Of a stretch of DNA of 64,000 nt, positions 46,501 through 58,853 are shown piece by piece. Below the pieces are notes generated by a model. It made no database searches. It had not been told where the DNA came from and worked only from the letters and a program-made list of their open reading frames with translations. The stretch lies in contig NC_079879.1 of the NCBI RefSeq assembly GCF_029227915.1, forward strand, positions 25,858,501 to 25,922,500, written 5' to 3'. Every line of letters starts with the position of its first letter. Position 1 is the stretch's first letter. The position numbers and the translations under genes are program-made. The stretch is from Hydractinia symbiolongicarpus (lineage: Eukaryota > Cnidaria > Hydrozoa > Anthoathecata > Hydractiniidae).

Positions 46501-46994
46501 GAAGCTTAGGTACATTCAAAAAGTATGCTAACTAAAATATCAACAATTTTTGTCCTTTCCACTTCTTGCTCTTTGCTTAAGTCGTTTCCCATTCTGTTGG
46601 TCTACATTTGTACGAACCTGGGACATCCCTACTTTTCTCCATGCAGAAACAAAACATATTTCTACTGTAAGAGCCACTACTTGCTTAAATTAACTGCAAT
46701 TATGTATTCATAAACAATAAATCAAAAAACATGTAAAGAAACATAGAAGAAGAACATTTTTATCCTCAACCGTATGCTAAACAAATATCTCCAACCCCTT
46801 CTTTCTTTCTAATCATTATTACACAGCATTTTTCTTCACATTCCGGAAAAACTTACTTTTTACGCCTGATGGAAACAATGGGTGAGTCATCAAACGGATA
46901 TATATGAGATATATTGGTAAAATTACTCTGCACTTTATCTTCCGAAGTGTTGCAAAGATGATGGATCAAGTGTGTCTTGACCCTACTCTCCTTA
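40559..46994 (-). CDS. Coiled-coil protein resembling C6orf118/TSNAXIP1, 5' end missing
   Basis: Thirteen exons in matching phase give about 483 residues: 46857-46994, 46216-46386, 45814-45932, 45596-45727, 45261-45436, 43326-43448, 43031-43200, 42878-42936, 42011-42102, 41822-41929, 41332-41385, about 41182-41243 and 40559-40604 (stop at 40559-40561). The first exon listed starts in phase 2, so at least one 5' exon is missing. The N-terminal half is polar. The exon pair at 43326 and 43031 has the pattern AWDEICNISETYGDTLKSIK followed by DYDTYAHELMD, recalling the TSNAXIP1 N-terminal domain and human C6orf118, sperm and cilium-associated proteins. Charged heptads then suggest coiled coil to the C-terminus. 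Family assignment is from memory of the pattern and needs a profile search. Confidence 0.65.
44148..44530. repeat. Two diverged copies of an about 155-bp dispersed repeat
   Basis: The segments at about 44165-44305 and 44330-44470 share the order CGTTGCCT, TTGGAACGCTGGT, a GATATxxGGG word and GACGTCATCAA or a close form. They lie in the large intron between the exons at 43448 and 45261 and look like fragments of an interspersed element. Confidence 0.6.
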
Positions 46995-48568
46995 CTGTAA
47001 AAAAAAGTCTTTCTTAAAGTTGAAAAGAACAATCTATTGAATACTTATATTCAAGTAACAAGACAATGAGAAGAAATATAAGACACAATTAGTCTGATAT
47101 AAATTTCTTTTTACATAAATGTATAACTAAATGACTTTTTAATAAATAATAATATGCCAAGCAATGCAATAGTATCTAAAATGTAATGCATACATGTCAG
47201 TTTACTTTAGAAAAAAGAAATATCCTAAAATATAAAAAAATTGAAATAAAATATCTTATAATAATATGATAATAAATTAAAGGGAATCTAAACAGAACAA
47301 TAACAAGCTTTTTAGGGATCTTGATAGAGTCAAAAACAAGTTTCAAGGGTTTTATTTTTAGGACTAGATTGTGCAGTCACACAGTCTGTAGACAATGGTA
47401 ACCAAAACACTTTCTTTTCGAAAAAAACAATTATTATACTATATAAAGCACAAAGATGTAGAATTCAGAAAAATATACATAAAAAAATACAAGGTATTCA
47501 AACTAAAGAAATATAGTTACCTAGTTACTTTTATCAGAAAACGTTTGCGAATTTAATTACTTTATAGTCACTTCCAAGAAACTTTGTCTTACAGAACTTT
47601 CCAGATGACCATTTGCAAAAGTTTATTTAGTACAAACTATACATATTGTCGATTCATGAAGCTTTAAACTTCAGAAATTTTCAAATGGCCGAATTTCTCT
47701 TAAAACTTGAAACTAGATATGCATGTGTCCTCAAGGAATCAAGCAAAAAACAAATTTCTGGGAATGATGTCACTTTTTTGTACTAATACTTTATTGGGTA
47801 AAAAAGGAAAAAATATCCATCCTCTATTAGACACTCATTTCAAATGCAAACCTTCTATTTGGTAAGAAACTTGAGAACTTATAAATCACATTATCATGAG
47901 ATGATCTTGGGAAAACTTCCATTCATATACCGGAAAAGTTTTTCTTCTGAAAACTTTTCAATTTGAGAATCCCTAAAAGGTCATTCAAAAAAATTGGGGA
48001 ACTTTAAAATTTCTCTCTCAAACTTTTTCTAATTAAGTAAATAAAAAAATTTGTTTTGAAAAATCTAGCAGTATTTCTTAGCCACAATGTTTTAAAGTGA
48101 AAAAATATCCTAAAATTGCTAAGGATGTTAACTTCAATTTCATATTGAGTATATGATAAGCATTCAATGCAAGTTTTTTTTACTTAAAATTACTGAAGCC
48201 AAAAGTTATTCTAAAAATATATGTTTATTTCCTCCTTAATATTTGTGTAACTGAAAGAGTGTTTATATTGGAAAGTGTTGAAAAATTAGGCAAAAAATAC
48301 TGTTATTATATGCATAGTATATATGCATAAAAATTAAAAAAAACAAAAAGTTCAATGTTAGGCAAAAAGTAGCAGTTTGCACAATAATATTAAAACAGAC
48401 ACACAACACCACCACTACCAACAACATCAACACTTGGATTTAAAAAAACAATTGTTTCTGTCATAGAGATAATTTGTTAGGTTTTATAATAAAATTTTTA
48501 GGTATAATAAAACCTGTATATTAACAAAAAATATGATTGCAATAGAAACAGTCCATAAGGAGTCCACG
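46995..48568. other. Intergenic upstream of the coiled-coil gene
   Basis: AT-rich with no exon that I can support. It should contain the missing first exon of the coiled-coil gene and the 3' UTR of mtf1. Confidence 0.4.
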
Positions 48569-50804
48569 CTAAAGTGGTGCATTCAAAACATTAGGTGTGA
48601 TAATATTCACAACCATGGGACTCTCTGGTTTCGTTTTGCAGGTACAATTTTCACAGTTACAACAGTTACATGTAAAAACCTTCTGATGTTTGTCTTGCTT
48701 ATCCAAGTTATAATGGCTACCTACAGTTGTTTCAACCATTGTTTCAGAAACAGGATTATCTGGTAATTCTGAAGCAAGAAATAAGCTTTTATGGTTTAGT
48801 ATGGGTTTGTTGTTTTCAATCCATTTATCTGATGGCTTTTGACAACACTTTGTGCTACCATTTTGCACAGGAGGTTGATGTGAAGAGTGCTGAATGTTTT
48901 CTTGACTTGCACTGACTGATTTAGTTGTGCTTCCATGAATCAAATTACTAACTATATTCTTGGTTTGACAATTCGTTGGGCACTTTATAACAGAATCTAA
49001 CCGCATGCTTGATTTGAAGTCATTTGTTGAATTTGCAACAATATTGCCAGTCTTATCTGTGTTTATTGCATTCAGTATACAGGATTCAACAAAGGTTGAT
49101 GGATGAATATTTGCTTCTAAACGCTTTTCATCACTACCATTTTGTGTTTTTTCAATTTCCTTTGATGTTTCCAGGTCATTGTTAAAACTAGAATCACTGC
49201 CGTGTTCATTTAAAATATGCAAGTTTCCTCTTGTTGCTAAAAAAGACAGCAACTTTAAAGCAGCCTCACTGTCATCAATAGTGAAATAAGACTGATTGAG
49301 TAAGCTCACAATATCAGATGGGTTGGATGTTGAAACTGTTTCCGATACATTAGTTGAGTCTGTCGAAGACACATAATTAAATTGTGTCTGAGTAAATTTA
49401 GGTTGAAAATGTGTGTGGGTAGGAGAATATATTGAAGATCTTGAATCGCTATCATAATCCATATTGTCATCTTCATGTTCCAAAGCTTGGCTATTATTAT
49501 TTTGGAAATTATCTGAATGACTGGACAGAGTGTTGTCTCCAGATTGTAAAATATTTAAATCCAATGTATTTGTATTTACGTTTTTTGATATGTGAATATT
49601 ATCATATTGACTTGGAGATGTGTAAGAGCCATGTGATGTGAAAAGATTGCTTGTGCTGATTGAGTGCTTCTTTAAATGATCTGACAAACTTGATTTTGAA
49701 ACAAAGGTTTTTGTACAGCCATATTCAGGACAACTGAGGTCCCCTGTACTTTTATGTCTTTTAATATGCACTTTCAAACCTAAAAAACAAAGCCCGATCA
49801 AAATTATTATTTGGTATGTCTTTAGTTAAGCACAATGTGTTTGGAAAACATAAATATTTAAATTTGCTATACCATATTTAGAAGAAAATGCTCTTTCACA
49901 ACCAGATTCATTGCAGGCAAATGGTTTATCCCCAGAATGTCTCCTTAAATGAGCTTTTAAATGGTGAGAAGCAAGGAAGGTTTGCTTACAATCTCCTTCA
50001 GTGCATTGGAAAGGTCTCTCCTGCGTGTGAATGCGAATATGCTTTGTTAAATCACTCCGTGTTGTAAATCCTTTTTCACAGTTTTCAAAGTAGCAGTCAA
50101 ACAAGTTTCCTTTATGTAGACGTTGATGAGCACGAAGCCGATATAATGTGTTGAAAGTTTTTTCGCAACCATCTGAGTCACAAGAATAAGGTCTTTCGCC
50201 TATATAACAAACAAGCAAATAATGCAACAAATGCATTCATTAATAAACATTAATTAGTTTGGAGTTAAATCTATTGGTAGAAATTAAGTCAATTGAAAAT
50301 CAATTAAAAATGTATACCAATAAGTTTGGTATCAAAAAGTTTTTAAATTCATGGCAAATATAAGAACAGCAAAAAAACTGCTAAACTATTTGGTAATATT
50401 ACACATCAGACTATGTGAATAAATGCAAGAAATATATACTTCAATTAATGAGCATATAAAATCAACATAGCTATAGTCTTAAAATAATCCCATCATAAAT
50501 AAACCAATGTGAAACAAAACACCTTTAAAAAGTTATTGGAATAGTACAGCAAAATGAAGAGGAACAAGATACAATGTATTTTAAACCTACCTGTATGATG
50601 CCTGTAATGCACCTTGAAACTATAAGCTGAAACAAAACCTTTATCGCAGCCCTCATAATCACAATAAAAGCTAAATTGACCAGAATGGATTTTTTGATGT
50701 GTTTTTAAATTTCCTTTAGTCTTGTAAGCACGATTGCATCCATCAATATTACATGCAAAAGGCTTCTCGGAAGTTCCACTGGATGATGCCTCTGTAGTCT
50801 CCAT
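48569..50804 (-). CDS. mtf1: Metal-responsive transcription factor 1 (MTF-1)
   Basis: Three exons in matching phase (50591-50804, 49873-50199, 48569-49779) encode 583 residues. There are seven C2H2 zinc fingers with the CxxxxC form: the first six agree in order and in linker type with vertebrate MTF-1 (for example AYKTKGNLKTHQKIH, CEKTFNTLYRLRAHQRLH, ASHHLKAHLRRH), and a seventh (CPEYGCTKTF) follows, whereas vertebrate MTF-1 has six. MTF-1 binds metal response elements and switches on metallothionein and transporter genes when zinc or cadmium rises. The region after the fingers is rich in Ser, Asn and Thr. Near the C-terminus is TCNCCNCENCTC, a cysteine cluster like the one that insect MTF-1 uses for metal response. 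The start ATG lies nine bases after a plausible acceptor, so a 5' untranslated exon is likely. Confidence 0.9.
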
Positions 50805-52799
50805 TTATTCTAAACAAGTAAATAAAAAGGTTTCAAAGCTTAGACATGTCATAAACATTTTTTTAGAATGACAACACGTAACACATGTATATACAACTTT
50901 TATCAATATAATATGTTGTTCTATCTAAAACTATTAGCTTAACATATATATAAGCCAGCACAAACTCATTCCGTAACCACAAAAAAATGTCCTATTAAAT
51001 TTTTTATTTCCACCTTTACATATAGAAATTCTGATCATGTAACCACAAACTGATTTTCCATTTAAATTAACAATAGACATGAATACAAAATTATAATAAA
51101 CAAATAGATATACAATTCAAGGAAGTTTCAAATCATTTAAAACATTTTCTCAAAACTAACCACAATCATTAAAAACTATAACATGATAAGATAAAAATAA
51201 ATCTATGTAAAACCTTCAACTCAAAACATAGACGGCCAAAGTGAACAATAGCAGCATTTGGTGTGTATTCATAATTTTCTTGTTGCCTAATAAAAATCAA
51301 ATGCTATGATTGGACATGTGATCTCAAATAAGTTAGTGTTGATATTGCATTTGCCTTGTGCAGTTAGACAAGAGATATTATTTGCTGGTTTTATAAGGAA
51401 ATAAGGTGATTATTATTTGTTTATTGCAAATAAATTGAATTACTGATTACTGCAAATAAATTAAAAAACAATTTTTTTGCTTTCTTTCCAATGACGTGTT
51501 TTTTACTTTGATTAAGTTTGGATTTAAATTCTCTAAATTACAATGATTTTTTTAGACATATGTATTTCTATATCTCTTGAATCTCCTAAAGGCTCTGGTG
51601 CCAGAAAAAACACCTTATACCTGTATTTTTGAGTGATCTTACAACAGAACTGACCCATTAAAATGTTGTTGGCATAGTTAATTGGAGTTTTGAAGGTGAA
51701 AAAATTGACCACCACTACCAATAATACCACAGAGATATGTAGCATGGCAGATTTGTTGTACAAAATCTTCCAATGTTTTTACCAGTTTTTTTGTATTATA
51801 TATATTAATTTTCACATCATTGTCTTTGATACTGCATATATATCCTGGTCCTATAGAAGATTTATTGGTTAACACTTTATCCCAGTGTAAAAAGCTAAAA
51901 ATGTATATTTTAGAATACCCAAGTATCTCCTGCTACTTCATCCTATATCTTAGATCTCTTTACTATAAAGAAAATGGATTTCTCATAGATTCTCCTTAAA
52001 AACTCCTTAAAAACAAGTACTCCTCTAAAACCTACAACACAAAGAAAACCCTGAGAACTTCAAAAATCCAAAAAAAAAACAAAATAAATGGTTGTTTAGG
52101 TATCCCAAGGGATCAGGTTTGACATTAAAATATCAAATTTGTCTGATTTTTCAATATATAATGCTTGAAAATTCCTAAATCAAAATCAAATTTTGTATAT
52201 ATAATTTGTGATTTTGAGACTGAAATTGCACATTCACTGTTTCTCACAGATCTGATTCTATTTATACACCAGGCTGATAAAATAGTTCCTCAGACATCAG
52301 TAGAGAAAATATTACCAGTTTCCATTACATATTAACAAGGTGCAGATACCTTCATAATGGTGACACACCCAATTTCGTTGTTTATTTACATTTGAAAAAA
52401 CGAAAGTTTTTTCAAATGTAAATATGCTACTTGGCCTGTGACCATAAACCATGCTAGGTTTTAAAGCCTATTAAATGACTCTTTTTAGTTGCAAAAATAA
52501 CTTTTAGGACACAATAAAAACTTAGAACATTAAAACAGATCTAGTCACTAAGTTTGCACAACATTAAAGCAGTTAAATGGAGGTAACCAACAACATTTTT
52601 TAAAATAAAATTTGTGACGAAACGATTTCAAAATATATAATAAATAAAGTAAAAATTCTAATTATCATTTTTATTTCTTTGATTTATCTCTATTTTTCTA
52701 AGCAATAGGTCATTTTCTTTACCATTTACTATTTCCTTTACCAGCAAACAAACAAAATTATTATAAAAAAGCATGACATATTATAACCAAAATAAATAA
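50805..52799. other. Intergenic upstream of mtf1
   Basis: AT-rich sequence without a supported exon. It should contain the mtf1 promoter and 5' untranslated exon. I looked for the metal response element core (TGCRCNC) and saw no convincing cluster. An 18-bp perfect hairpin lies at 52384-52423. Confidence 0.4.
52384..52423. other. 18-bp perfect hairpin with GAAA loop
   Basis: Arms 52384-52401 and 52406-52423 are perfect inverted copies enclosing the four bases GAAA. One more pair is possible at the base. Confidence 0.8.
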
Positions 52800-52800
52800 A

Positions 52801-53863
52801 GGAGCTACAGTGGTTGATAAAAAAAGAAAAACGAGGAGAACAGTACTATTCTATATACACCTGGGAGTTATTGTATGCAGATGATTTGGTTCTCATAGCA
52901 GAGTCGATGGAAGAATTAGTTGAAAAGTTTGAGAAGTGGAAGAAAGGACTAGAAGAGAAAGAGCTAAAGGTAAACACAGCAAAGTCATGATTAGTAGCAT
53001 TGCAGCCAAGTGTGACCTTGTAGTTGGAAAGTGGCCTTGTGGAGTTTGCAGGAAAGGGGTTGGTAATAACTCAATTTTTTGTCAAACTTGCAAGCATTGG
53101 GTACATAAGAAGTGTAGTAGTATTAGTGGAAGATTAAGAGCTGACATTCAGTTTGTATGCAAGCGTTGCAAAGGTGAGATTATAGAGAATGAAGTATTTC
53201 CAGCTTTAATGATGTACAACAGTGGCTCGTTAGAGATAGTTGAGAACTTCTGTTACTTAGGTGATATGTTGGGCAGTGAAGGCAGTTGGAAGAAGTGTTA
53301 CTTGCAGGATAGGTTCTGCTTGGAAAAAGTTCAGAGAGTTACTTCCTTTGTTGACTAGCAGAGTCCTGTCAATTGAGGTAAAAGGTAGGTTGTATGAGGC
53401 CTGTGTAAGAAGTGTTATGTTGTTCAGTAGTGAGACATGGGCAGTGAAGCATGAAGATCTTGATCGTTTAGAAAGGAATGATATGAGAATGGTTAGGTGG
53501 ATGTGTAACGCCAGTCTGAGAGACAGAAAGAGTTCAGATGAGCTAAGAAGCAGGCTAAGTCTCTGTAGAATTAAAGATGTTATCCAGATAAGAAGATTGA
53601 ATTGGCTGGGGCACTTGGAAAGAATGGAGGAGGATAATTGGGTAAGAAAGTGTAGAGACTTGATAGTTCCTGGGGCAAAACCCAGAGGCAGACCGAGAAA
53701 GACTTGGCAGGAGGTTATAAGGACAGACTTGACACAGAGGAAGTTGAGTTTAGATCTAACACAGTCTAAATCAGATTGGAAGATGGTCATTAATATACCC
53801 CGTCCAACCCAGCATGGAAAACGGACGTTAAGCCGAGAATGATGATGATGATGATGATGATGA
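52801..53863 (+). pseudogene. Frameshifted LINE reverse transcriptase, 3' part
   Basis: Three frames together read through the second half of a non-LTR reverse transcriptase. The first frame has the catalytic ELLYADDLVLIAES and stops at about 52988. The second (to about 53275) carries a zinc-like motif CGVCRKG...FCQTCKHWVHKKC and ENFCYLGDMLG. The third (to 53842) has LYEACVRSVMLFSSETWAVK, LERNDMRMVRWMC and LNWLGHLERM. At least two frameshifts make it inactive. A GAT microsatellite at 53839-53863 marks the 3' end. The upstream polymerase and endonuclease parts are missing. The tail is like that of RTE/Rex-type elements, but the clade is not certain. Confidence 0.85.
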
Positions 53864-54029
53864 AAAGAGATTGTAATATATTTTTAAATTAAATATATAT
53901 GACAGGTTGATTTATTTCTTCTATACCTAATGCTGGCTAGCATAAAGGTGGGAAGCTGGGAAAGTTAAGACTATAACGTACTCAGTCAATGACCTGAACA
54001 TTGTGTTCAGTATTTTAAAGAAAAAAAAA

Positions 54030-54540
54030 TTTTCTGCACTCACAAAGAGTTAATTCACATGTGAAAGAATTGTCATCAACACGGCAACCATTAATCAATG
54101 CGAAAAAAAAAAAGCACAAACCAATTTCCTTGTGACGAATTCTCCAGTGGATAAGACAAACCAGGGACCACAATGGGTACCCCTGTACAAAAGATACTGG
54201 GAGAACGCTGCCACTAGGCACATGCTACTGCCAATTCGTCCAAAACGAATTTTAAATGTTTTCCGAAAGGGATCAGTCTTGGAGCTTTTAATTGTCATGG
54301 TAAGGGTACCATTACATGAAGAGAGGCAAAAATCAGATGGGGATAGGTGAATTTTTGAATCAAATGTTATTTTTGATGGGCAAACATACTCTGATACTCC
54401 TAAAAGGCCAAAATATGCAAACAAAACTAGGCATTTCAACATAGCTTTATCAGAAGGTGTAAATCTGGATTTATAAATAAATGTTAACATTTCCTGTAAG
54501 TGGGATGGTGTGATGGGTGTTCCAGCATGGCTAACCTAAA
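54030..54540 (-). pseudogene. Broken tyrosine recombinase of DIRS/Ngaro type
   Basis: The minus frame reads PSHLQEMLTFIYKSRFTPSD, FAYFGLLGVSEYVCP, LTMTIKSSKTDPFRK and YLLYRGTHCGPWFVL, the core order of the tyrosine recombinases carried by DIRS and Ngaro retroelements in cnidarians. Where the family has the first catalytic arginine (LRxSE), this copy has glycine (LLGVSE). A frameshift follows at about 54110, and the sequence is lost before the HxxR box and the tyrosine. It is a dead fragment. Confidence 0.75.
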
Positions 54541-54839
54541 AGAGGTTCCAAAGTTGTGGGATATACCTTTTGTATAAAAATTATAACAAATAACATTGTG
54601 TAGTTGTGTTGCTCTTTATGCGTATATTGTTGTTGATTATACGGAAACATAGTATTTCTCACCAAGATACTTAGATTTTCCTGTGTTATGCCTGTGCCAA
54701 TTTGGGGATGTCAGGCTTCCTAAGTCAGCCAAAAAAATGGACAGATACACGTGTGTGGCCTGTTGATTATATCATTACTAATTATTACTTGATGCTATTA
54801 TTAATTTATAATATTATTATTATTATTTATATTGAAGAA

Positions 54840-55320
54840 TAGAAGAGAATAATGAGATGTGAGGAAGTAATGCCGTGGGAGACATTCACAATTGCAGTGC
54901 GGCCAAGATGTACATGTCATTGTGAGTGTGTCATACCATTAAAGTGAATTATGATGAAGAGAATAATGAAATATGCCGTGGTAGAGATTCAAGCTTGTCG
55001 TACCATTGAAATGCATATGTAATGCCATGGGAGACATTCAAGCTTGTCGTTCCATTGAAGTGCATATGATGAAATTAATGCCGTGGGAAATATTCAAGCT
55101 TGTCTTACCATTGAAGTGCATTATGATGAAATGCCGTGGGAGAAACTAACAATGGAGTGTGGCCTAGATTACATGTCATTGTGAGTGGGTCATAACATTG
55201 AAGAGCACTATGATGAAGAGAAGAACGAGATATGTCATGGGAGACACTCACAATGGAGTGCAGCCAAGACGTGCATGTCATTGTGAGTATCTCATACCAC
55301 TTAAGTGCATATGTCGGTGT
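54840..55320. repeat. Diverged tandem repeat, unit about 70-100 bp
   Basis: About five irregular copies share GCCGTGGGAGA, ACAATGGAGTG or TTCAAGCTTGTC, ATGTCATTGTGAGTG and CATACCATTGAAGTGCA. Unit lengths vary because parts are lost. Nothing coding is visible. Confidence 0.7.
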
Positions 55321-55524
55321 TAGTACTGTTTTTCTATCTGCACATGTATCTGTCCTGCCTGCTATTGTTTAATCTTATTGCCTGGCATCCCAATCCATGC
55401 CCCGAATATACAATTGAGTTCCAATACGAAGGATGTTGTATAAATTTATTTCATAATACAATGTTCTCTACTATTATGTGTTTTTACTGAGGAACCCGGA
55501 CAATGTTTTGCAATCCAGGGTTAG

Positions 55525-55700
55525 GGTTAGGTTATTTTTGTAGGAATTCCATTGTCCCAATATGAATAGAATGAGTTGGTCACATGTCGTGTAGGCTACT
55601 TTTGTAGGAAATCCATTGTCATAATACATAGCACGCGTTGGTCACGTAGATTACTTTCATAGGGTAGATTACAAGTAGATTACTTTCATAGGGATTCTCA
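55525..55700. repeat. Short tandem duplication near 55.6 kb
   Basis: Two copies of an about 75-base unit with TTTTGTAGGAA, TCCATTGTC and GTTGGTCAC follow one another, and AGATTACTTTCATAGGG is doubled behind them. Confidence 0.6.
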
Positions 55701-58209
55701 CATATTGCAGGGGGTATTCTAAAGTTGCTCCGTTTCATTGCTTCATGATGGCTGACAATGTAATGCCCTCTGGTAAGAACGAAACATGTGTAAATGGCGT
55801 CTTCGTATTGAGTCAGTAGTTTTCTTTCGAGAAAAGGCCAGTAAAGTAGTTTTTCTATAGTTTTGCAGCCATATAGCTCTTTTAACTTAGTGGGGTAGTA
55901 GTTGCAAAGGCCATTGATTTAAAACAGCCTGGCTTTATCAGAAAGATGTCTGGCATTCATTAGAGGTTCTATATTTTTTATGCTAGTACATATCATGCTT
56001 CAAGTTAAAACTTCATGGTCTCTGTAGCTATAGTAGGATATTTTCATCCACCAGGGATGGACTAAATAAAGTTTAGCTAGTATAGCTAGCTGGCTAGCTA
56101 TAAATAGAATAAATAGTGTTATTGAAACGAAATGAAACTAAAATGATTTAATACTGAGTAAGATAAAGATTGAGTCACCTAAGTAAATAAGTTAGGCATA
56201 CAAAACATACGAAAATGTCATGGTCTAAGAGAGCTATATGTACCACCACTGTAGCAACCACCACTGATCCACAAAAACTTATACTGCAGTGCGGACCAAA
56301 TTTTGATCAGGCAAATTAACGAAAAAAAATTTCCGCAAGTTTGTCTGATCTCTTTCCCTAAACCCTAACATTTCTTATTACCTGAAAAGCTGTCAAGAGT
56401 AGGATAAACGCGGCATAAGACAGAAAAGAATACTAAAATATAATTAAAGGGATAATTAAAAAAATACCAGAAAAGAAAAGTCTCAAAGAGAAAATTAAGA
56501 AATAACAAAAACACCGTGGTGGAGCGTTTCCCGAAACGGCAAAGTTACCGTAAAGTTTGCAAAACCGACTCGACGTTTTCGTCATTAGCGGCAGGTTGTT
56601 TACAAGGTTAAAACTAATAAAAAATGTTAACCCGACTGTGTAAGAAAGATGGCGCATGATTTTGTTAGCCAGGTAAATTAGCTATATTATAAACTAAACA
56701 CAGCTTGTTATTTGTGAAAATAGTATAAAAACCTAAGTTATAACCTGGTGATCCTGTGTTTTAGTTAATAACCTATCTATTGTACCTATCTGTTAATTTA
56801 GTCCCAGATAGATAGCTAGGATAGATGTACATATTTTACATTGATTGCTAGCCTACCAGAGTTTATGGTAACATCCACTTACCCATATTGAATCTTAGTC
56901 GGAGAATTAGATAGATATTTTATTTATCAATAGCAGTTATATGCAATCAAAATAAAAAAGAACGTAAATATAAAGAAAAAGAAAATTAATATAATAATTA
57001 GTCAGGGAAACAAAATTAAAATACATAATGCTATTGAAGGGAGACCATACCTAATAGCATAAAGCTAAGACAAAGGGTATGGCCACCCTTGGACAATTAC
57101 AGTAAACGGTATTGAACCTTCTTGATCTTATGCACAATGTGTGAGTTATAACTATTAGTAAGAGTTTATGACCATTCTACGTTCTCGGCACATAAATATT
57201 TCAATATATACGAAACCAATATATATACAGAAGAATTAAATGTGATGCTTCCTTTAAGTTTATCTAAAAACGAGAAAGAACGTCCAATCCCAAACAGTAC
57301 ATCCAATTAAGCAAACTTATCCAAAAGCATCTAAACCACCTAAATCATGGAAACACATTTAACTTGTCCTAAACAGCAAAATCTTCCATTTAAGGAAATT
57401 TATCGAAAAGCATTCAAACCACCTGTTCCACATACAGATGAAATTGTTAAATGAATTTAGGATTTAGATGATTTTAGAAAAATCTTCATGTTTGGACAAA
57501 ATTACTATGGACACAACCTGTTTCCCTGTGAATCAAAAGTACTGAAAGTCAGCACAATAGTGCCAATGTTCGACGGCTAAAGGCCAGCAAAATTCTGTAG
57601 ACTCATAATGAAAATGAGGTTGACAAAACCTTAGAGATTTAAAGGCACTGCACAGGTCGGCACACTAAAATCTTCTTCACTCTGGACATTTAAAATACAA
57701 AATTTACCTCAACTAATATCTTTTGCAGATATGTTATTGTTCTTCCTATTTATTAACAACTTTGACTTGGTTTCCCATAGAAGAAAAGGTTGATTTTTCA
57801 AGGCCTGAAATAACTTAAAATGCGGATTTTGCGTAAAATCAAAACAGACAAAAGTGGTGTTTCTTTTTTCTACAATAAACGATGTAATAAAAACTTAATT
57901 TTTTGTTCTCCTTTTTTATCCTATACATCTGTTAAAACAAGGCTAGTTCTGCCAACATTATAAAAAAGACATGCCAACCTTGGCACACATATAGGGCATA
58001 AAAAAAGCTGTCATAATGTATCACAGCTTTCAGGTAGGCAAGGTGAATTCACGGGTCTGCATTATACAGCTTTTATTTTCAGGGGGAAATCCTACAAATA
58101 ATAAATATTTTCATAAATAGAACAAAAACAAATGTTATGTTAAATGATAATGAATAGGAAGAACTTTTATCATTTATATCCTTGTTGATTTTTCTTGTTT
58201 ATTTACTCC
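55701..58209. other. Intergenic, with a possible first exon
   Basis: Mostly AT-rich. Around 56490-56660 the sequence has more CpG, and at 56649-56672 a short reading frame MAHDFVSQ in a good start context ends at a CAG|GTAAAT donor, as a first coding exon would. It could belong to the plus-strand TRAF-like gene at the right end, but intermediate support is lacking. Confidence 0.35.
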
Positions 58210-58853
58210 TTAAGGTTACTATAAAGGAAAAAACTCACTTGATGAGTAGTCTCAGAAAAACCCTTATAATTTATCAATACTTTTATTTATTTTATTTTTT
58301 TTCTGAATGTTTGATGAAAGACTTTTTTGATGGTGTTATTTTCGTAAGATGTTAATTTTCCAAAATGAAAATATAATGAATTAAACACACACCATTTTTT
58401 TTTCACTGTACGTTTTAAAATGGCTTCTTTTTCCGAACACGTGGTCGCAGACTTCTCGTTTTTGCACTATTACATTCAGCATAAATTAAATTCAAAAAGG
58501 TTCCCGGTTTTTTTTTGGTAACAACGTTGTTATGAAATTATTTGTAATTATATATAATCATTCAAAAAATTGCATATTATTTTTTTTCTATCGTCATAAT
58601 TCGCTAATCAGTAATTTATACAAAAAAATCCGGGAACCTTTTGTGCATAATTTATTCAGCTTTCCATTAACGAAAATTTCAATGAGCCAATAGGAAGCTT
58701 TCGGAAAAAGAGACCACAAACATAAAGGGATGTTCCAAATATTTTTATGGAATATAAAATATGTCATTCGAAAGAGAATTTTTTTTTCTATATGTCATGA
58801 ATTTTTTGCAAAAAACCTAAAAAAAAAAATTGTTTCCTTTACAGTAACCTTAA
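58210..58853. mobile_element. Foldback MITE flanked by TTAA
   Basis: Inverted ends (58214-58233, GGTTACTATAAAGGAAA, and 58830-58849, its reverse complement with one change) are both bordered by TTAA (58210-58213 and 58850-58853), the duplicated target of piggyBac-type transposons. Inside are nested inverted pairs, such as AAAAGGTTCCCGG near 58496 with CCGGGAACCTTTT near 58630, and CTTTTTCCGAA near 58430 with TTCGGAAAAAG near 58700, so the whole element can fold into a long hairpin. It has no gene. Confidence 0.75.

Noticed and set aside
53257-53790. 177-codon minus-strand frame
   Set aside because: Antisense shadow of the LINE reverse transcriptase.
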